From Thermoactinomyces sp. DSM 45892 (GTDB lineage: Bacteria > Bacillota > Bacilli > Thermoactinomycetales > Thermoactinomycetaceae): a stretch of DNA of 64,000 nt. Of the stretch, positions 34,788-44,118 are shown piece by piece (the stretch's first letter is position 1; every line of letters starts with the position of its first letter). Position numbers and translations under genes: made by a program. The notes under the pieces are model-generated. The model made no database searches and was not told the origin of the DNA. It saw only the letters and a program-made list of their open reading frames with translations. Location: assembly GCF_900107305.1 (NCBI RefSeq), contig NZ_FNPL01000002.1, forward strand, positions 62,001-126,000. The letters are read 5' to 3'.

Positions 34788-35966
34788 TTATTTGTCATTT
34801 GGTTGTTTGGTTACCATTTTTTCTGCTTGCTTGAGCAAATCTGTGTAATGAAGATCCTTTTTAATCCGCTCTAGATCTTTCTTTATCTCCGAGGCAGATA
34901 AAGTATCTAATTTGAAGGTGCTGTGTAGAATTTCATACTGTGTTTTTCCACGTTTTTTAGGATGATCTTCAATCTCTTCCTTCCAATTGATATGAGCTTG
35001 ATCCATTAACAATTCAAGTGCAGAGCCGGTTTCATAACGAATGGATCGCTTGAGGTACTGAAGGGACTCTGCTTGTCCATCTGCAATAGCGTTAAAGGCA
35101 TCCATAAACGTGATATGATAGGGTGCTTTCGTGGTAGCGAGTACAGTAAGCTTCCCGCCAACCAGACGGCTGTAACGATACTCTAAGTAGCGAGCGGAGC
35201 CTTCGATCGCTTCGGTATACATCTCTCCTTTCAACTGTGGCCATTGTTGATTACGATACTTTCGTACGATTGCCCAATCATGTAATTCTTTCTTGACCGC
35301 TTCGGGGTCATTCGTAGCCATTGCTCGATCTAATAACGTGAACTCAAGACCCATCAAAGCGAAGTTTTCTTGTTTATATGGATAGTTTTCGATATGTTCT
35401 TGGTCATTGAGATCGTAGGTCCAGTCATGCTGTTTATAAATGTGAAATCCTTCATGTAACAAAAAGGAAGGGAAATCAAAATATAGATCTGGATCCTCCA
35501 TCATTTTTGGATGATACTTGAAGTAGTATACTTCCTTTCCACCTATATCAATTGTCCCAAAATTAGAAGGAAACCAGGTAGAGATCATTTTTGGATCGAG
35601 ACGGCTTAAACGAAATACCTTGGGGAGACTTAGTGATGTGGGGACTTCAATCTGCTTCGCAAAGATGCTATCTCCCATGTCTTCTATATTGAGTGCGTAT
35701 GCTTCTTCGCGGAGTATGCCTCTATCCTTATGCGTACGGATGAGGATGAGGGGTTTCTGTTCAAAGTGATAGTTGCGATCCCATAGTTGGTCACTAGAAT
35801 TTTTGAAGTTCTGATAGATTGTCGATAATTCCGTTAGCATCTTTTGATCGGTGGAATCTAACGATTTGAAATTTGTGCGATAGGTCTTATTCAAAATGAT
35901 ACTTCCTATAAAGATACTGATGAAAATGACTAGTATAGCTAGTGTAATCTTACGTCTTTTGCTCAT
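34788..35966 (-). CDS. Membrane-anchored HEXXH protein, putative metallopeptidase
   Basis: The 392-residue protein starts at ATG 35966 (AAGGAGC site) and has one N-terminal membrane helix (ILVIFISIFIGSIIL). An HEGFH sequence in FLLHEGFHIYKQHDW (about residue 175) fits a zinc-binding HEXXH helix, and EGSARYLEYRY about 75 residues later could supply the third ligand, as in gluzincins. The rest is charged and helical. I know no family name. It faces outward by topology and would be an orphan surface protease if active. Confidence 0.65.
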   Translation of the reverse strand: MSKRRKITLAILVIFISIFIGSIILNKTYRTNFKSLDSTDQKMLTELSTIYQNFKNSSDQLWDRNYHFEQKPLILIRTHKDRGILREEAYALNIEDMGDSIFAKQIEVPTSLSLPKVFRLSRLDPKMISTWFPSNFGTIDIGGKEVYYFKYHPKMMEDPDLYFDFPSFLLHEGFHIYKQHDWTYDLNDQEHIENYPYKQENFALMGLEFTLLDRAMATNDPEAVKKELHDWAIVRKYRNQQWPQLKGEMYTEAIEGSARYLEYRYSRLVGGKLTVLATTKAPYHITFMDAFNAIADGQAESLQYLKRSIRYETGSALELLMDQAHINWKEEIEDHPKKRGKTQYEILHSTFKLDTLSASEIKKDLERIKKDLHYTDLLKQAEKMVTKQPNDK

Positions 35967-36149
35967 AGTTGCTCCTTGTATATAGGATATCAATATAAAT
36001 CTATGATAGTCCTATTATTGTGAATGGGGAAGTCTTTCAAACAGATACTTATACATAAAATCATCTTCATAAAATGTTCATATATTCATCTGTCATAAAG
36101 TACCCCTTTCCGGTGTCTATCTTACGTGACGATCGGGGGGAGGTTTCAA

Positions 36150-36680
36150 ATGGAAGAGTTGATATCAATGTCAGACCGATCTGAAACAGATGACTTCGAG
36201 TCTTTATTTAAAAACTACTACCCGATGGTGGTACGACAAATTATGCGAATCATACCATCCCAAACGATTGCAGAGGACATTGCTCAAGATGTCTTTGTCC
36301 GTTTTTATCGTATGGATCGATCAAGTGTGAAGCATATCCCCGCTTGTTTGATTAAAATGGCGATTCATACATCATACAACTATGTGCGATCGGAGAAACG
36401 GCATTTGGCACGGATTGAAAAAGAATCCCTCTATGTGACGGGAACGACACCTTCTACTGAGAGTAGATGGCTTCAAAGGTACGAAATCGCTACAGTGAGA
36501 GATGTCCTTGCCCAGATGGACGAACGGGAGCGGAATTTACTGCTTATGAAATACTCTGGATTTAGTTATGACGAACTAGCAGAAGCTGTGAACATAAATA
36601 AGGGATCAGTAGGGACTCTTTTATCCAGAGCTAAACAGAGGTTTCGCAGAAAGTATAAACAGATAAGGGGGGATGATTGA
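36150..36680 (+). CDS. ECF-family RNA polymerase sigma factor
   Basis: The 176-residue protein has sigma region 2 (FKNYYPMVVRQIMRIIP, AEDIAQDVFVRFYRM) and region 4 (MDERERNLLLMKYSGFSYDEL, NKGSVGTLLSRAKQRFRRKY). I use ATG 36150 with a GGGGGGAGG site; an in-frame GTG at 36126 has none. The anti-sigma gene overlaps its stop codon, the usual arrangement in SigX/SigW-type envelope-stress systems. Which B. subtilis sigma it matches cannot be fixed here. Confidence 0.92.
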   Translation: MEELISMSDRSETDDFESLFKNYYPMVVRQIMRIIPSQTIAEDIAQDVFVRFYRMDRSSVKHIPACLIKMAIHTSYNYVRSEKRHLARIEKESLYVTGTTPSTESRWLQRYEIATVRDVLAQMDERERNLLLMKYSGFSYDELAEAVNINKGSVGTLLSRAKQRFRRKYKQIRGDD

Positions 36681-37846
36681 TGGTGTGTAAAGATGAAATG
36701 CTCATGCAGTCTTACTTAGATGGAGAGCTAACTCGTGATGAACGCAAGCAAATTGCTTTGCATATCGAAAAATGTCCCGAATGCCTTGCATGGATGAATG
36801 AGATGAAGGATCTAGAGGATTGGACTCGAATCCATATCACAGATAGTTTTCCTCAAATAGATGAGGCTTTAGATATAGATGTGGATCGAGCTTGGGCTCA
36901 TGTCAGTGAGCAGATTGAGATTCAAGAGAAGCAGATGAGACAACCGATTCAAATGCAAGAAAAAAGTGTGAGAGGAAGATGGAGAGATATGAAAAAAAAT
37001 ACAAAGCGTTGGATTTCGGGTGTGGCGGCAGCAGCAGTTGTGATTGGAGGATTTAGCATCCCGCAAGTACAAGCGGCAGCGAGTGAACTATTATCTGCCT
37101 TTCGGGTGGATAAAGTTGAACTCGTCAAATTGACAGAAAAAGACCTTCAACAGATGGAAGCATTTCTTCAGAATAAAGAGTTAGGTAATCTCGATTTAAA
37201 AGGAATGGGTAAGATCTGGACAGAAGGAGAAAAAAAGAAAGACCGCCATCGAGAGTATGATACGTATGAGCAGGCAGTGAAAAAAGAAGATTCTCTACCC
37301 AAAAAACCGGAAGGATATACGGTAAGTAACATCAATGTAACTGATCCGATGAAGGTTAATTTCCAGCTAAACACAGAGAAAGTAAACAAAGTGTTAAAGC
37401 AGTTGGATGGGAAGGTGGACTTGGAAAATAAACTGAATGGGAAGACGTTTAGTATCGAGGTTCCTAAAACAACCATGTTAACTCTACGTAATACGAACCA
37501 CGATTTTCATTATATGGTAGCGAGTACTCCCCAACTTAAAGTAGATAAAGATGTAGATGTTGCGAAACTAAGGGACTCGATCCTATCGCTTCCATTTATT
37601 CCAACCGAACTGAAAAGACAGTTGATGGCGATTCAAGATTGGCAAAGTACACTTCCGATTCCAGTTGTAGAGGGAATGGGCAAAGTGAGTGAAGTACAAG
37701 TGAATGGTGTGAAAGGCACTATGATGGAGGAAGAGGATGGGGCTGCCGTTCTACTCTGGCAAAGGGATGGAAAGATCCATACTCTGTCGGTTTATCAGAA
37801 CGGAGCGGATCGATTGATCGAGCTAGCAAAAAAACTGGATAAGTAA
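36680..37846 (+). CDS. Anti-sigma factor with zinc-finger (zf-HC2) and extracellular domain
   Basis: The 388-residue protein has an N-terminal anti-sigma zinc domain (HIEKCPECLAWM, His-x3-Cys-x2-Cys, about residues 31-42), one membrane helix (GVAAAAVVIGGFSIPQVQAA, about 115-135) and a 250-residue outside domain. It should hold the ECF sigma at the membrane and release it on envelope stress. ATG 36680 overlaps the sigma stop (TGATG). The outer domain has no clear family. A terminator follows before the ABC genes. Confidence 0.88.
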   Translation: MVCKDEMLMQSYLDGELTRDERKQIALHIEKCPECLAWMNEMKDLEDWTRIHITDSFPQIDEALDIDVDRAWAHVSEQIEIQEKQMRQPIQMQEKSVRGRWRDMKKNTKRWISGVAAAAVVIGGFSIPQVQAAASELLSAFRVDKVELVKLTEKDLQQMEAFLQNKELGNLDLKGMGKIWTEGEKKKDRHREYDTYEQAVKKEDSLPKKPEGYTVSNINVTDPMKVNFQLNTEKVNKVLKQLDGKVDLENKLNGKTFSIEVPKTTMLTLRNTNHDFHYMVASTPQLKVDKDVDVAKLRDSILSLPFIPTELKRQLMAIQDWQSTLPIPVVEGMGKVSEVQVNGVKGTMMEEEDGAAVLLWQRDGKIHTLSVYQNGADRLIELAKKLDK

Positions 37847-37856
37847 GCAAAAAAAA

Positions 37857-37893
37857 TGCAGAGTGACCTCGAAATGGGGTGGCTCTGCTTTCA
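37857..37893 (+). terminator. Terminator after the anti-sigma gene
   Basis: GCAGAGTGACC pairs with GGGTGGCTCTGC; the T stretch is moderate. Confidence 0.7.
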
Positions 37894-37923
37894 TTTGTAT
37901 GGACATGTAGAGGGGGAGAATGT

Positions 37924-38874
37924 GTGGGGGATTATGTGATTGAGTCAAACCAGTTAACCAAGTTATATGTGGGAAATAAGGGATGTCAGGATATTACAAT
38001 TCAAGTGCCAAAAGGGAATGTTTACGGATTTTTAGGGCCTAATGGAGCGGGAAAGAGTACATTTGTCCGTACTTTATTAGGACTGATTAAGGCAACCAGC
38101 GGGACGGGTACGATTTTGGGTCATCCGATTTCCTCTCTTGAATCAAGGAAGAAGGTAGGATATTTACCCGAATTGTTTCGTTATCCAGACTGGATGACAG
38201 GGAGACAGTTGCTACGGTTTCACTCGGAAATGTGTCAATTGAATAGTAAACAGCAAAAAGCAAGGATTGAGGAGTTACTGGACTTAGTTGGTTTACATAA
38301 TCGAGGAGATGAACGAATTAGTGGTTACTCCAAAGGGATGCAACAGAGGATTGGGATTGCATGTGCTCTGGTTTCAGACCCAGAAGTTATTTTTTTAGAC
38401 GAGCCTACTTCGGCTCTGGATCCAATCGGGAGAAAGGAAGTTCGTGAATTAATTCGTGACTTACAGATGAAAGGGAAAACCATCTTTTTAAATAGTCATT
38501 TGCTGAGCGAAGTGGAAACGATTTGTAACCATGTTGCGATTATTAATAGGGGGCGACTTATCGTTCAAGGGGATTGGCGAGAGCTTTCGGCGATCGAGAC
38601 ACAAATTGAGATTACCGTGTCAGGGATTGAAAATCTCTCTTTTGACGCTATGACCGAGCTAGTGTTAGAAAGTGAGAAGATTCGTGCTGAAAAGGAGAAG
38701 GAAAGTTGGAGATTAACTTTGAAAGACGAAGAAAGTATTCCTGAGTTGATCTCTGCTCTAACAGTCCAGAAAGGGAAGCTATACCAAGTGGTTCAACAAA
38801 AACAAAATCTAGAGGATATTTTTATGTACTGGATAAATCGTCAGGAGGAAGCGGAACATGTGGCCAATCGCTAG
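37924..38874 (+). CDS. ABC-2 type transporter ATP-binding subunit
   Basis: The 316-residue ATPase has Walker A (GPNGAGKST), signature (YSKGMQQRIGIACAL, a serine-lysine-glycine variant), Walker B (VIFLDEPTSALD) and switch His (LNSHLLSE). I use GTG 37924 because AGGGGGAGA lies 5 bases before it; the longer frame to 37879 overlaps the upstream terminator. The final 90 residues form the regulatory tail of exporter-type ATPases. It overlaps the permease gene by 17 bases. Confidence 0.9.
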   Translation: MGDYVIESNQLTKLYVGNKGCQDITIQVPKGNVYGFLGPNGAGKSTFVRTLLGLIKATSGTGTILGHPISSLESRKKVGYLPELFRYPDWMTGRQLLRFHSEMCQLNSKQQKARIEELLDLVGLHNRGDERISGYSKGMQQRIGIACALVSDPEVIFLDEPTSALDPIGRKEVRELIRDLQMKGKTIFLNSHLLSEVETICNHVAIINRGRLIVQGDWRELSAIETQIEITVSGIENLSFDAMTELVLESEKIRAEKEKESWRLTLKDEESIPELISALTVQKGKLYQVVQQKQNLEDIFMYWINRQEEAEHVANR

Positions 38875-39715
38875 GTTAACGATTAAAGAAATCATCTATA
38901 AACGTGTATTTCTTGTTATTTTCCTGATGTCGCTAGCACTCCTTATCTTTTATGGAATCGGGACCTACTATGCGCAGGAGCAGGTATCTTCTATGAATCG
39001 GGGCCCCATGGGGGCTTTGGCTCAAGGATTTATGTCTACACAGTTCTACGGAATGGGGCTATACTTTGCTGCTTTCATTACTTCTCTGTTGGCGATCTTT
39101 AGTAGTGTAGGAAGTATATCCAAGGAAATTGAAAGTCGCCAAATTGATCCAATGATGGCAAGGCCCATATCGAGAGCTTCGTTTGTGATAGGGCGATTTG
39201 TTGGACTAACCCTCTTAATGGCCTCCTACTCCACCTTTCTATTCTTCGGGATTACGGCAGTGAACCAATTTCTCGGAGGTCAATTAAAAGTGGTTGTATC
39301 GACATCTCAAATGCTCCAAGCGGGGAGCTTGTTTGTGCTACAATCGATCATTATTGTAGCAGTTGCGCTCTTTTTTAGTACTCGTTGGACTACACTGAAT
39401 AGTGGGATTGTATTGATTATGTTATATGTCACAAGTATGTTAGGTGGATTTATTGAACAACTTGGCGGCATTGCTGAGATTAAGCAAATGCTCAATTTTG
39501 GGATTGTGACAAGTTTGCTCTTTCCGATCGATACCATATTCCGAACGATGACCATTCGTTTGTTTGAATCCGCTGACGATCCTATTTCGATGGCAACACA
39601 AGGGATATTTGGGAGTGCGTCGGCTCCTAGTAAGTGGATGTTGATTTATATTGGTTTATATGGCGTACTGGCACTGTGGTTTGCGGTTCGCTCATTTCAA
39701 AAAAGGGATCTCTAA
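38858..39715 (+). CDS. ABC-2 type transporter permease
   Basis: The 285-residue membrane protein has six hydrophobic segments and an N-terminal cytoplasmic helix (ARLTIKEIIYKRVFLV). The stretch SVGSISKEIESRQIDPMMARP is typical of ABC-2 permeases of the NosY type. It pairs with the preceding ATPase. The exported substrate is unknown. It might belong to the regulon of the ECF sigma next door, but a terminator separates them. Confidence 0.85.
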   Translation: MWPIARLTIKEIIYKRVFLVIFLMSLALLIFYGIGTYYAQEQVSSMNRGPMGALAQGFMSTQFYGMGLYFAAFITSLLAIFSSVGSISKEIESRQIDPMMARPISRASFVIGRFVGLTLLMASYSTFLFFGITAVNQFLGGQLKVVVSTSQMLQAGSLFVLQSIIIVAVALFFSTRWTTLNSGIVLIMLYVTSMLGGFIEQLGGIAEIKQMLNFGIVTSLLFPIDTIFRTMTIRLFESADDPISMATQGIFGSASAPSKWMLIYIGLYGVLALWFAVRSFQKRDL

Positions 39716-39723
39716 ATAATGGT

Positions 39724-39759
39724 TAGCCCGTGAGTCTACAAGGATTCATGGGCTTTTTC
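39724..39759 (+). terminator. Terminator after the ABC permease
   Basis: AGCCCGTGAGT and ATTCATGGGCT form the stem, followed by TTTTT. Confidence 0.85.
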
Positions 39760-39835
39760 AGTTATAAAAAATATGCCGTACAACATTTACTGAAAATTAA
39801 AAATGAATAGGTATAATAGAGATAGGAGGGATGTT

Positions 39836-40828
39836 ATGAGCAGGGTTATGCGTGTATGTTTACAGATATTTATGATCGTTATTTGTGGTTTGACGCCTCT
39901 GTGTTCTTTTATACCGGTATCTGTGTCTGCTGCAAATGATTCATATCCCAATGATGTAAAGATTCTGGTTCACAATGTATATATGTTGCCGCAGACTCTT
40001 TATCCTAGCTGGGGACAAGTGAAGCGGGCTGATTTAATTGGGGAGGCAGCCTATATAAAGGGGAACGATCTAATTATCTTCAATGAGTTATATGATAACG
40101 AAGCCTCTACAAAGCTATTAGGAAAGGTTAAAACTCAATATCCGTATCAAACCCCTGTACTCGGACGGGATGAAGATGGTTGGGATTCGACTGAGGGAAG
40201 TTATTCTGGTTTTACTCCTGAGGATGGTGGTGTATCCATCGTAAGTAAGTATCCGATCTTAGAAAAAATCCAACATATATATAGTAAAGGGTGTGGCACT
40301 GATTGGTATGCGAATAAAGGTTTTGCTTATGTGAAGATGAAAAAGGACAACCGGATCTATCACGTTATCGGAACCCACATGCAGTCAGATGATGAGAGCT
40401 GTTCAACTGGAGAAGCAGCATCCATTCGTAAGATACAGATGAGTGAAATGAGACAGTTTATCGAGAAGAAGAAAATTCCTGCCGAAGAGGTGTTATTTAT
40501 AGGTGGAGACCTAAATGTGATCAAGGGATCTTCCGAATATTCTTCGATGTTAAACGACTTACATGTAGCTGAACCAACTATGTATACGGGTTTTTCATCC
40601 ACATGGGACCCAACGACAAATGGGATTACGAAATATAATTATCCCAATTTGGCACCTCAATACCTCGATTATGTCTTAGTTGAAAAAGACCATGCCAGGC
40701 CCCAAAAGTGGTATGTGGAGTCTTTATATACGAAATCGCCTGAATGGAGTGTGACGTCTTGGTTTAAAAAATATAGTTATACAGATTACTCTGATCATTA
40801 TCCAGTTGCAGGTTTTTCAAAGCCGTAA
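39836..40828 (+). CDS. Secreted sphingomyelin phosphodiesterase (neutral sphingomyelinase C)
   Basis: The 330-residue enzyme has a signal peptide (cut near VSVSAAND) and the DNase-I-like fold of bacterial sphingomyelinases. Active-site motifs are KILVHNVYMLPQT, FNELYDNEA, GTHMQSDDESCSTGE, GGDLNVIKGSSEY and the final YSDHYPV catalytic His. Its family hydrolyses sphingomyelin to ceramide and phosphocholine and includes staphylococcal beta-toxin and Bacillus cereus SMase. I start at ATG 39836 (GGAGGG site) since the upstream in-frame ATG at 39803 precedes a TATAAT at 39812. Monocistronic. Confidence 0.92.
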   Translation: MSRVMRVCLQIFMIVICGLTPLCSFIPVSVSAANDSYPNDVKILVHNVYMLPQTLYPSWGQVKRADLIGEAAYIKGNDLIIFNELYDNEASTKLLGKVKTQYPYQTPVLGRDEDGWDSTEGSYSGFTPEDGGVSIVSKYPILEKIQHIYSKGCGTDWYANKGFAYVKMKKDNRIYHVIGTHMQSDDESCSTGEAASIRKIQMSEMRQFIEKKKIPAEEVLFIGGDLNVIKGSSEYSSMLNDLHVAEPTMYTGFSSTWDPTTNGITKYNYPNLAPQYLDYVLVEKDHARPQKWYVESLYTKSPEWSVTSWFKKYSYTDYSDHYPVAGFSKP

Positions 40829-40839
40829 CTTATGTGATC

Positions 40840-40869
40840 AAGACTGCTCATTCGAGTAGTTTTTTTTTT
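40840..40869 (+). terminator. Terminator after the sphingomyelinase
   Basis: ACTGCTC pairs with GAGTAGT and is followed by nine or more T. Confidence 0.88.
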
Positions 40870-40924
40870 GTTCGCATTGAATTGGGTTCGTTTAGGAATA
40901 GTAACACCAAAGGAGGTTAGTGAA

Positions 40925-41224
40925 TTGGATACATCACAATCACAAGATTTACAACACACTTTGTCCTATCTACATAACGAAATTAACCGCATCGAAGCAA
41001 TCGCGGAAACTCTTTCGACGAGGGCGCGTGATCATTATCACCAGCTAACGAACTATGATGATAAGGGACTCACCGACATGGCTGTAGAAGAACAACATGC
41101 GGCTAGACAACTTGCTACGATCCAAAAAATGTGCATCACGATGGCTGGAAAGCTTGGTCAGTTAAATGAAGATGGTAATGGTGATCAGGGCTGGGAGAGT
41201 GGGCAAGTTGATCAAACTCATTGA
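40925..41224 (+). CDS. Small helical hypothetical protein
   Basis: The 99-residue protein starts at TTG 40925, seven bases after a perfect AAAGGAGG; the longer open frame overlaps the upstream terminator. It is acidic and likely a two-helix coiled coil (HNEINRIEAIAETLSTRARD, EEQHAARQLATIQKM). Its 3' end overlaps the start of the FMN enzyme gene by up to 59 bases, so the two are co-translated. I do not recognise a family. Confidence 0.65.
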   Translation: MDTSQSQDLQHTLSYLHNEINRIEAIAETLSTRARDHYHQLTNYDDKGLTDMAVEEQHAARQLATIQKMCITMAGKLGQLNEDGNGDQGWESGQVDQTH

Positions 41225-42629
41225 AAATATGATTCGTTCGGCTATTGATAAATCGGTAGATAAGATGATTACCACCGCCATACGTGATCAATATACAGAA
41301 AACCTATTTGAAATGATCCCAACTGCTGGGAAAATAGGCATGATCAATTTAATGGAGATTGCGATGCGTGGTCATCAAGGGACTCCTATTTCCCGTCCTC
41401 TAGGAAGTCCGATTCGCTTATCGCCATGGGAGAAGATTTTATTTAACCCAGTTCATCTGTGTCGCTTTCCCACACAAGAAAGCATCGGAATCGATACATC
41501 GGTCACGATCGGCCCACGAGCGAAGAAACCCATGACGATATCCATTCCGATTATGATTGCCGCGATGTCTTTCGGTGGGGCACTGAGTAAAAGTGCAAAA
41601 ATTGCTTTAGCTAAAGCGGCAACTGCCGTGGGAACAGCCACTAATACAGGTGAAGCGGGATTGATGAAGGAAGAGCGTGAAGAGGCCCAGTTATTGATCG
41701 GCCAGTATAATCGGGGAGGCTGGATGAATACACCCGATAAGTATAAACAGCTTGATGCAATTGAAATTCAATTAGGCCAGGGGGCACAAGGATCCTGTCA
41801 TCAACGAACCTCAAGTAAAAATATTGGCGAGGATTATCGAGAAGTATTTGGTTTGAAGGAAGGCGAAGCGGCCATCATTCATTCTCGCTTGCCAGGGGTC
41901 CATACAAAGGACGACTTTATTCAATTGGTGAGAAGACTTCAATATGAGACAGGTGTTCCAGTAGGACTTAAGATAGCTGCCACTCACCATTTGGAGAAAG
42001 AGTTACAAATTGCGGTGGAGAGTGGAGTGGATTTTATCACTCTTGATGGGACAGAAGGGGGAACGCATGGTGGATCGCCCACACTCCAAGATGATGTTGG
42101 TTTACCTACGCTTTTTGCCATTTCCAGAGCCAAACAATTTCTAACGAGAAAAGGGCTTGTTCGGGATATAAGTCTTATTGCTACAGGTGGATTGGCTACT
42201 CCGGGCCAAATGTTGAAGGCGATGGCCTTAGGGGCGGATAGTGTCTATATCGGTACGGCGGCGATTATGGCACTGGTAGGGGAGCAGGTAGTGCGGGCTG
42301 TGCCTTTTGAACCCCCGACAAGCTTAGTGGTTTACACAGGAAAAAGAACCAGCCAGTTAGATGTGGACCAAGCGGCGATGGGTTTAATTCGTTTTTTAAA
42401 CGCCTCTATGATGGAAATGGAACAGGTAGCAGTAACATTGGGTAAGACTGCCTTATCGGGTATTACCAAAGCAGACTTGTGTGTGATGGATCCATTTCTA
42501 GCAAAAGCAACAGGGATTCAATTGGGATATGTGGCTCCAGAAGAGCAAAGTCAATTCTTTGATGAAACGAAACCGTTTTTCTTATCACCGGATCATGTAG
42601 GATATGATGAATCAACTATTCACCATTAA
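41166..42629 (+). CDS. FMN-binding glutamate-synthase-like protein (YerD-like)
   Basis: The 487-residue protein has the GltS-type FMN-binding barrel without the amidotransferase domain: PIMIAAMSFGGALSKSAKIA, IEIQLGQGAQGSCH, VDFITLDGTEGGTHGGSP and SLIATGGLATPGQMLKAMAL with the phosphate-binding region GADSVYIGTAA. B. subtilis YerD is a similar stand-alone member. The reaction of these proteins is not settled. The start is uncertain: ATG 41166 lies far inside the upstream gene, and GTG 41199, TTG 41208 or ATG 41229 are alternatives. Confidence 0.85.
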   Translation: MKMVMVIRAGRVGKLIKLIENMIRSAIDKSVDKMITTAIRDQYTENLFEMIPTAGKIGMINLMEIAMRGHQGTPISRPLGSPIRLSPWEKILFNPVHLCRFPTQESIGIDTSVTIGPRAKKPMTISIPIMIAAMSFGGALSKSAKIALAKAATAVGTATNTGEAGLMKEEREEAQLLIGQYNRGGWMNTPDKYKQLDAIEIQLGQGAQGSCHQRTSSKNIGEDYREVFGLKEGEAAIIHSRLPGVHTKDDFIQLVRRLQYETGVPVGLKIAATHHLEKELQIAVESGVDFITLDGTEGGTHGGSPTLQDDVGLPTLFAISRAKQFLTRKGLVRDISLIATGGLATPGQMLKAMALGADSVYIGTAAIMALVGEQVVRAVPFEPPTSLVVYTGKRTSQLDVDQAAMGLIRFLNASMMEMEQVAVTLGKTALSGITKADLCVMDPFLAKATGIQLGYVAPEEQSQFFDETKPFFLSPDHVGYDESTIHH

Positions 42630-42711
42630 TAGGGAAATTTACTTACCTTGTGAAACAAGCAATGTGTTATAATCGCCTTGGAATTATAAGATGTGCTAAG
42701 GAGGCTGTTTC

Positions 42712-43257
42712 ATGAGTCAAAAGACCCATTCCGATCATGATAACCGCAAATATACGCCATGGATCGTTGGTATTACGATTGTGTTAAACGCCGCAATCGC
42801 GCTACTATTCTTTTTACCGAAGTATGATGGGCTCGACCATTTAGATCTAACATTTCTTCCCATGATGAATGCGATCTTTAATAGCTGTACCTTCATCTTC
42901 TTAGTAACGGCCTTGTATTTCATCAAGAAGAGAAACTTTACGATGCACCGTAATTTTATTTTAGCCGCATTTACCTCTACGACATTTTTCCTCATTACTT
43001 ATGTCGTTTATCATTTAAATGCAGAGTCTACTTCTTATGGTGGCGAAGGAATAATGAAGTATATTTACTTCTTTATCCTGATTACCCATATCGTATTAGC
43101 AGCCCCAACCGTTTTTATTGCCTTATGGACGATTGTTTACGGCTGGACGGATCAAAGGGAGAAGCACCGTAAGATCGCTCGTTATACCATGCCAATCTGG
43201 CTATATGTAAGCCTTACTGGTGTATTAGTTTACCTGATGATCTCACCTTATTATTAA
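42712..43257 (+). CDS. DUF420 membrane protein, CtaM/YozB-like
   Basis: The 181-residue protein has five membrane helices and conserved His residues in FTMHRNFILAAFTSTTFF, VVYHLNAES, ITHIVLAAPTVFIALWT and EKHRKIARYTMPIWLY, as in the DUF420 family. CtaM of S. aureus is needed to make an active heme A-containing terminal oxidase, so a role in oxidase assembly is inferred. The AAGGAGG site precedes ATG 42712. It stands alone. Confidence 0.87.
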   Translation: MSQKTHSDHDNRKYTPWIVGITIVLNAAIALLFFLPKYDGLDHLDLTFLPMMNAIFNSCTFIFLVTALYFIKKRNFTMHRNFILAAFTSTTFFLITYVVYHLNAESTSYGGEGIMKYIYFFILITHIVLAAPTVFIALWTIVYGWTDQREKHRKIARYTMPIWLYVSLTGVLVYLMISPYY

Positions 43258-43278
43258 TCTAATAGATGATTTACATAG

Positions 43279-43317
43279 AAAACGACTCCGCTTCGTAATG
43301 AAACAGAGTCGTTTTCT
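43279..43317. terminator. Bidirectional terminator between convergent genes
   Basis: GAAAACGACTC pairs with GAGTCGTTTTC. Confidence 0.85.
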
Positions 43318-43329
43318 TGTGGATCAGAT

Positions 43330-44001
43330 TTATAAAAATAGGTTCCAGAATGTATTAAGTGCCCGGAAGACAGCCGGAACGAAATATTGAAACAAGGGGC
43401 CAAGTAGTAGTTTGTTAAGTGGTGGAATGAGAAAAATGAGCAGAAAGATGAAGATTCCGTATTGTTCATACTGTGACATCTTCGCCCGAGTGCGATTTGA
43501 TACGAGATCTTCGATGACTCGATATCCATCAAGAGGTGGTAGTGGAACTAAATTAAAAATAAAGAGTACGATGTTGATTTGAATGATCATAAGTAAAAGC
43601 TCAACGATTCCCTTATAACCCAATCCAGACTGAATGGCAATGTGGAGGAGAGGGATACACAGAAAAGCAAGAAGTAGATTGCTCAGTGGTCCTGCTAGGC
43701 TGACTAAAACGCCAGCTAAGCGAGGGTTCTTAAAATAGTAACGGTTGACTGGTACAGGCTTTGCCCAACCAATTCCTGCCAAGATAATCAAAATAAAGCC
43801 GAATAGGTCAAGATGTGCTACAGGATTTAGCGTAACACGGCCTTGTTGATATGCAGTAGGATCGCCAAATTTATAGGCGACATAAGCATGAGCAAACTCA
43901 TGAATCGTAAATGCTAAGATAATGGCGAATAGTGCGTAAGGCAATTGTTCCCATGGATAAGCAAGAGAAAGGGATGTAAAATCCAATAGTAACGCCTCCA
44001 A
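43330..44001 (-). CDS. Site-2 protease family (M50) intramembrane metallopeptidase
   Basis: The 223-residue protein has the zinc motif HEFAH in AFTIHEFAHAYVAYKFGD (residues 28-46) and the second metal motif NLVPLPPLDGYRV (about residues 158-170). It has about five membrane helices and no PDZ domain. It belongs to the YwhC/short S2P group, which may cut membrane-bound signal-peptide remnants or regulators; the substrate here is unknown. It is divergent from the LTA glycosylation cluster. Confidence 0.9.
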   Translation of the reverse strand: MEALLLDFTSLSLAYPWEQLPYALFAIILAFTIHEFAHAYVAYKFGDPTAYQQGRVTLNPVAHLDLFGFILIILAGIGWAKPVPVNRYYFKNPRLAGVLVSLAGPLSNLLLAFLCIPLLHIAIQSGLGYKGIVELLLMIIQINIVLFIFNLVPLPPLDGYRVIEDLVSNRTRAKMSQYEQYGIFIFLLIFLIPPLNKLLLGPLFQYFVPAVFRALNTFWNLFL

Positions 44002-44118
44002 GTATTAAGGTGTGGTAAATATTGTGGATGAATGTTAACTTTTTATAGAAACTATGTGTAGAACCATGTGTTATAATGCAAGTGCTATCTTTTTATTCTT
44101 TATTAGGGGACTTTGATT

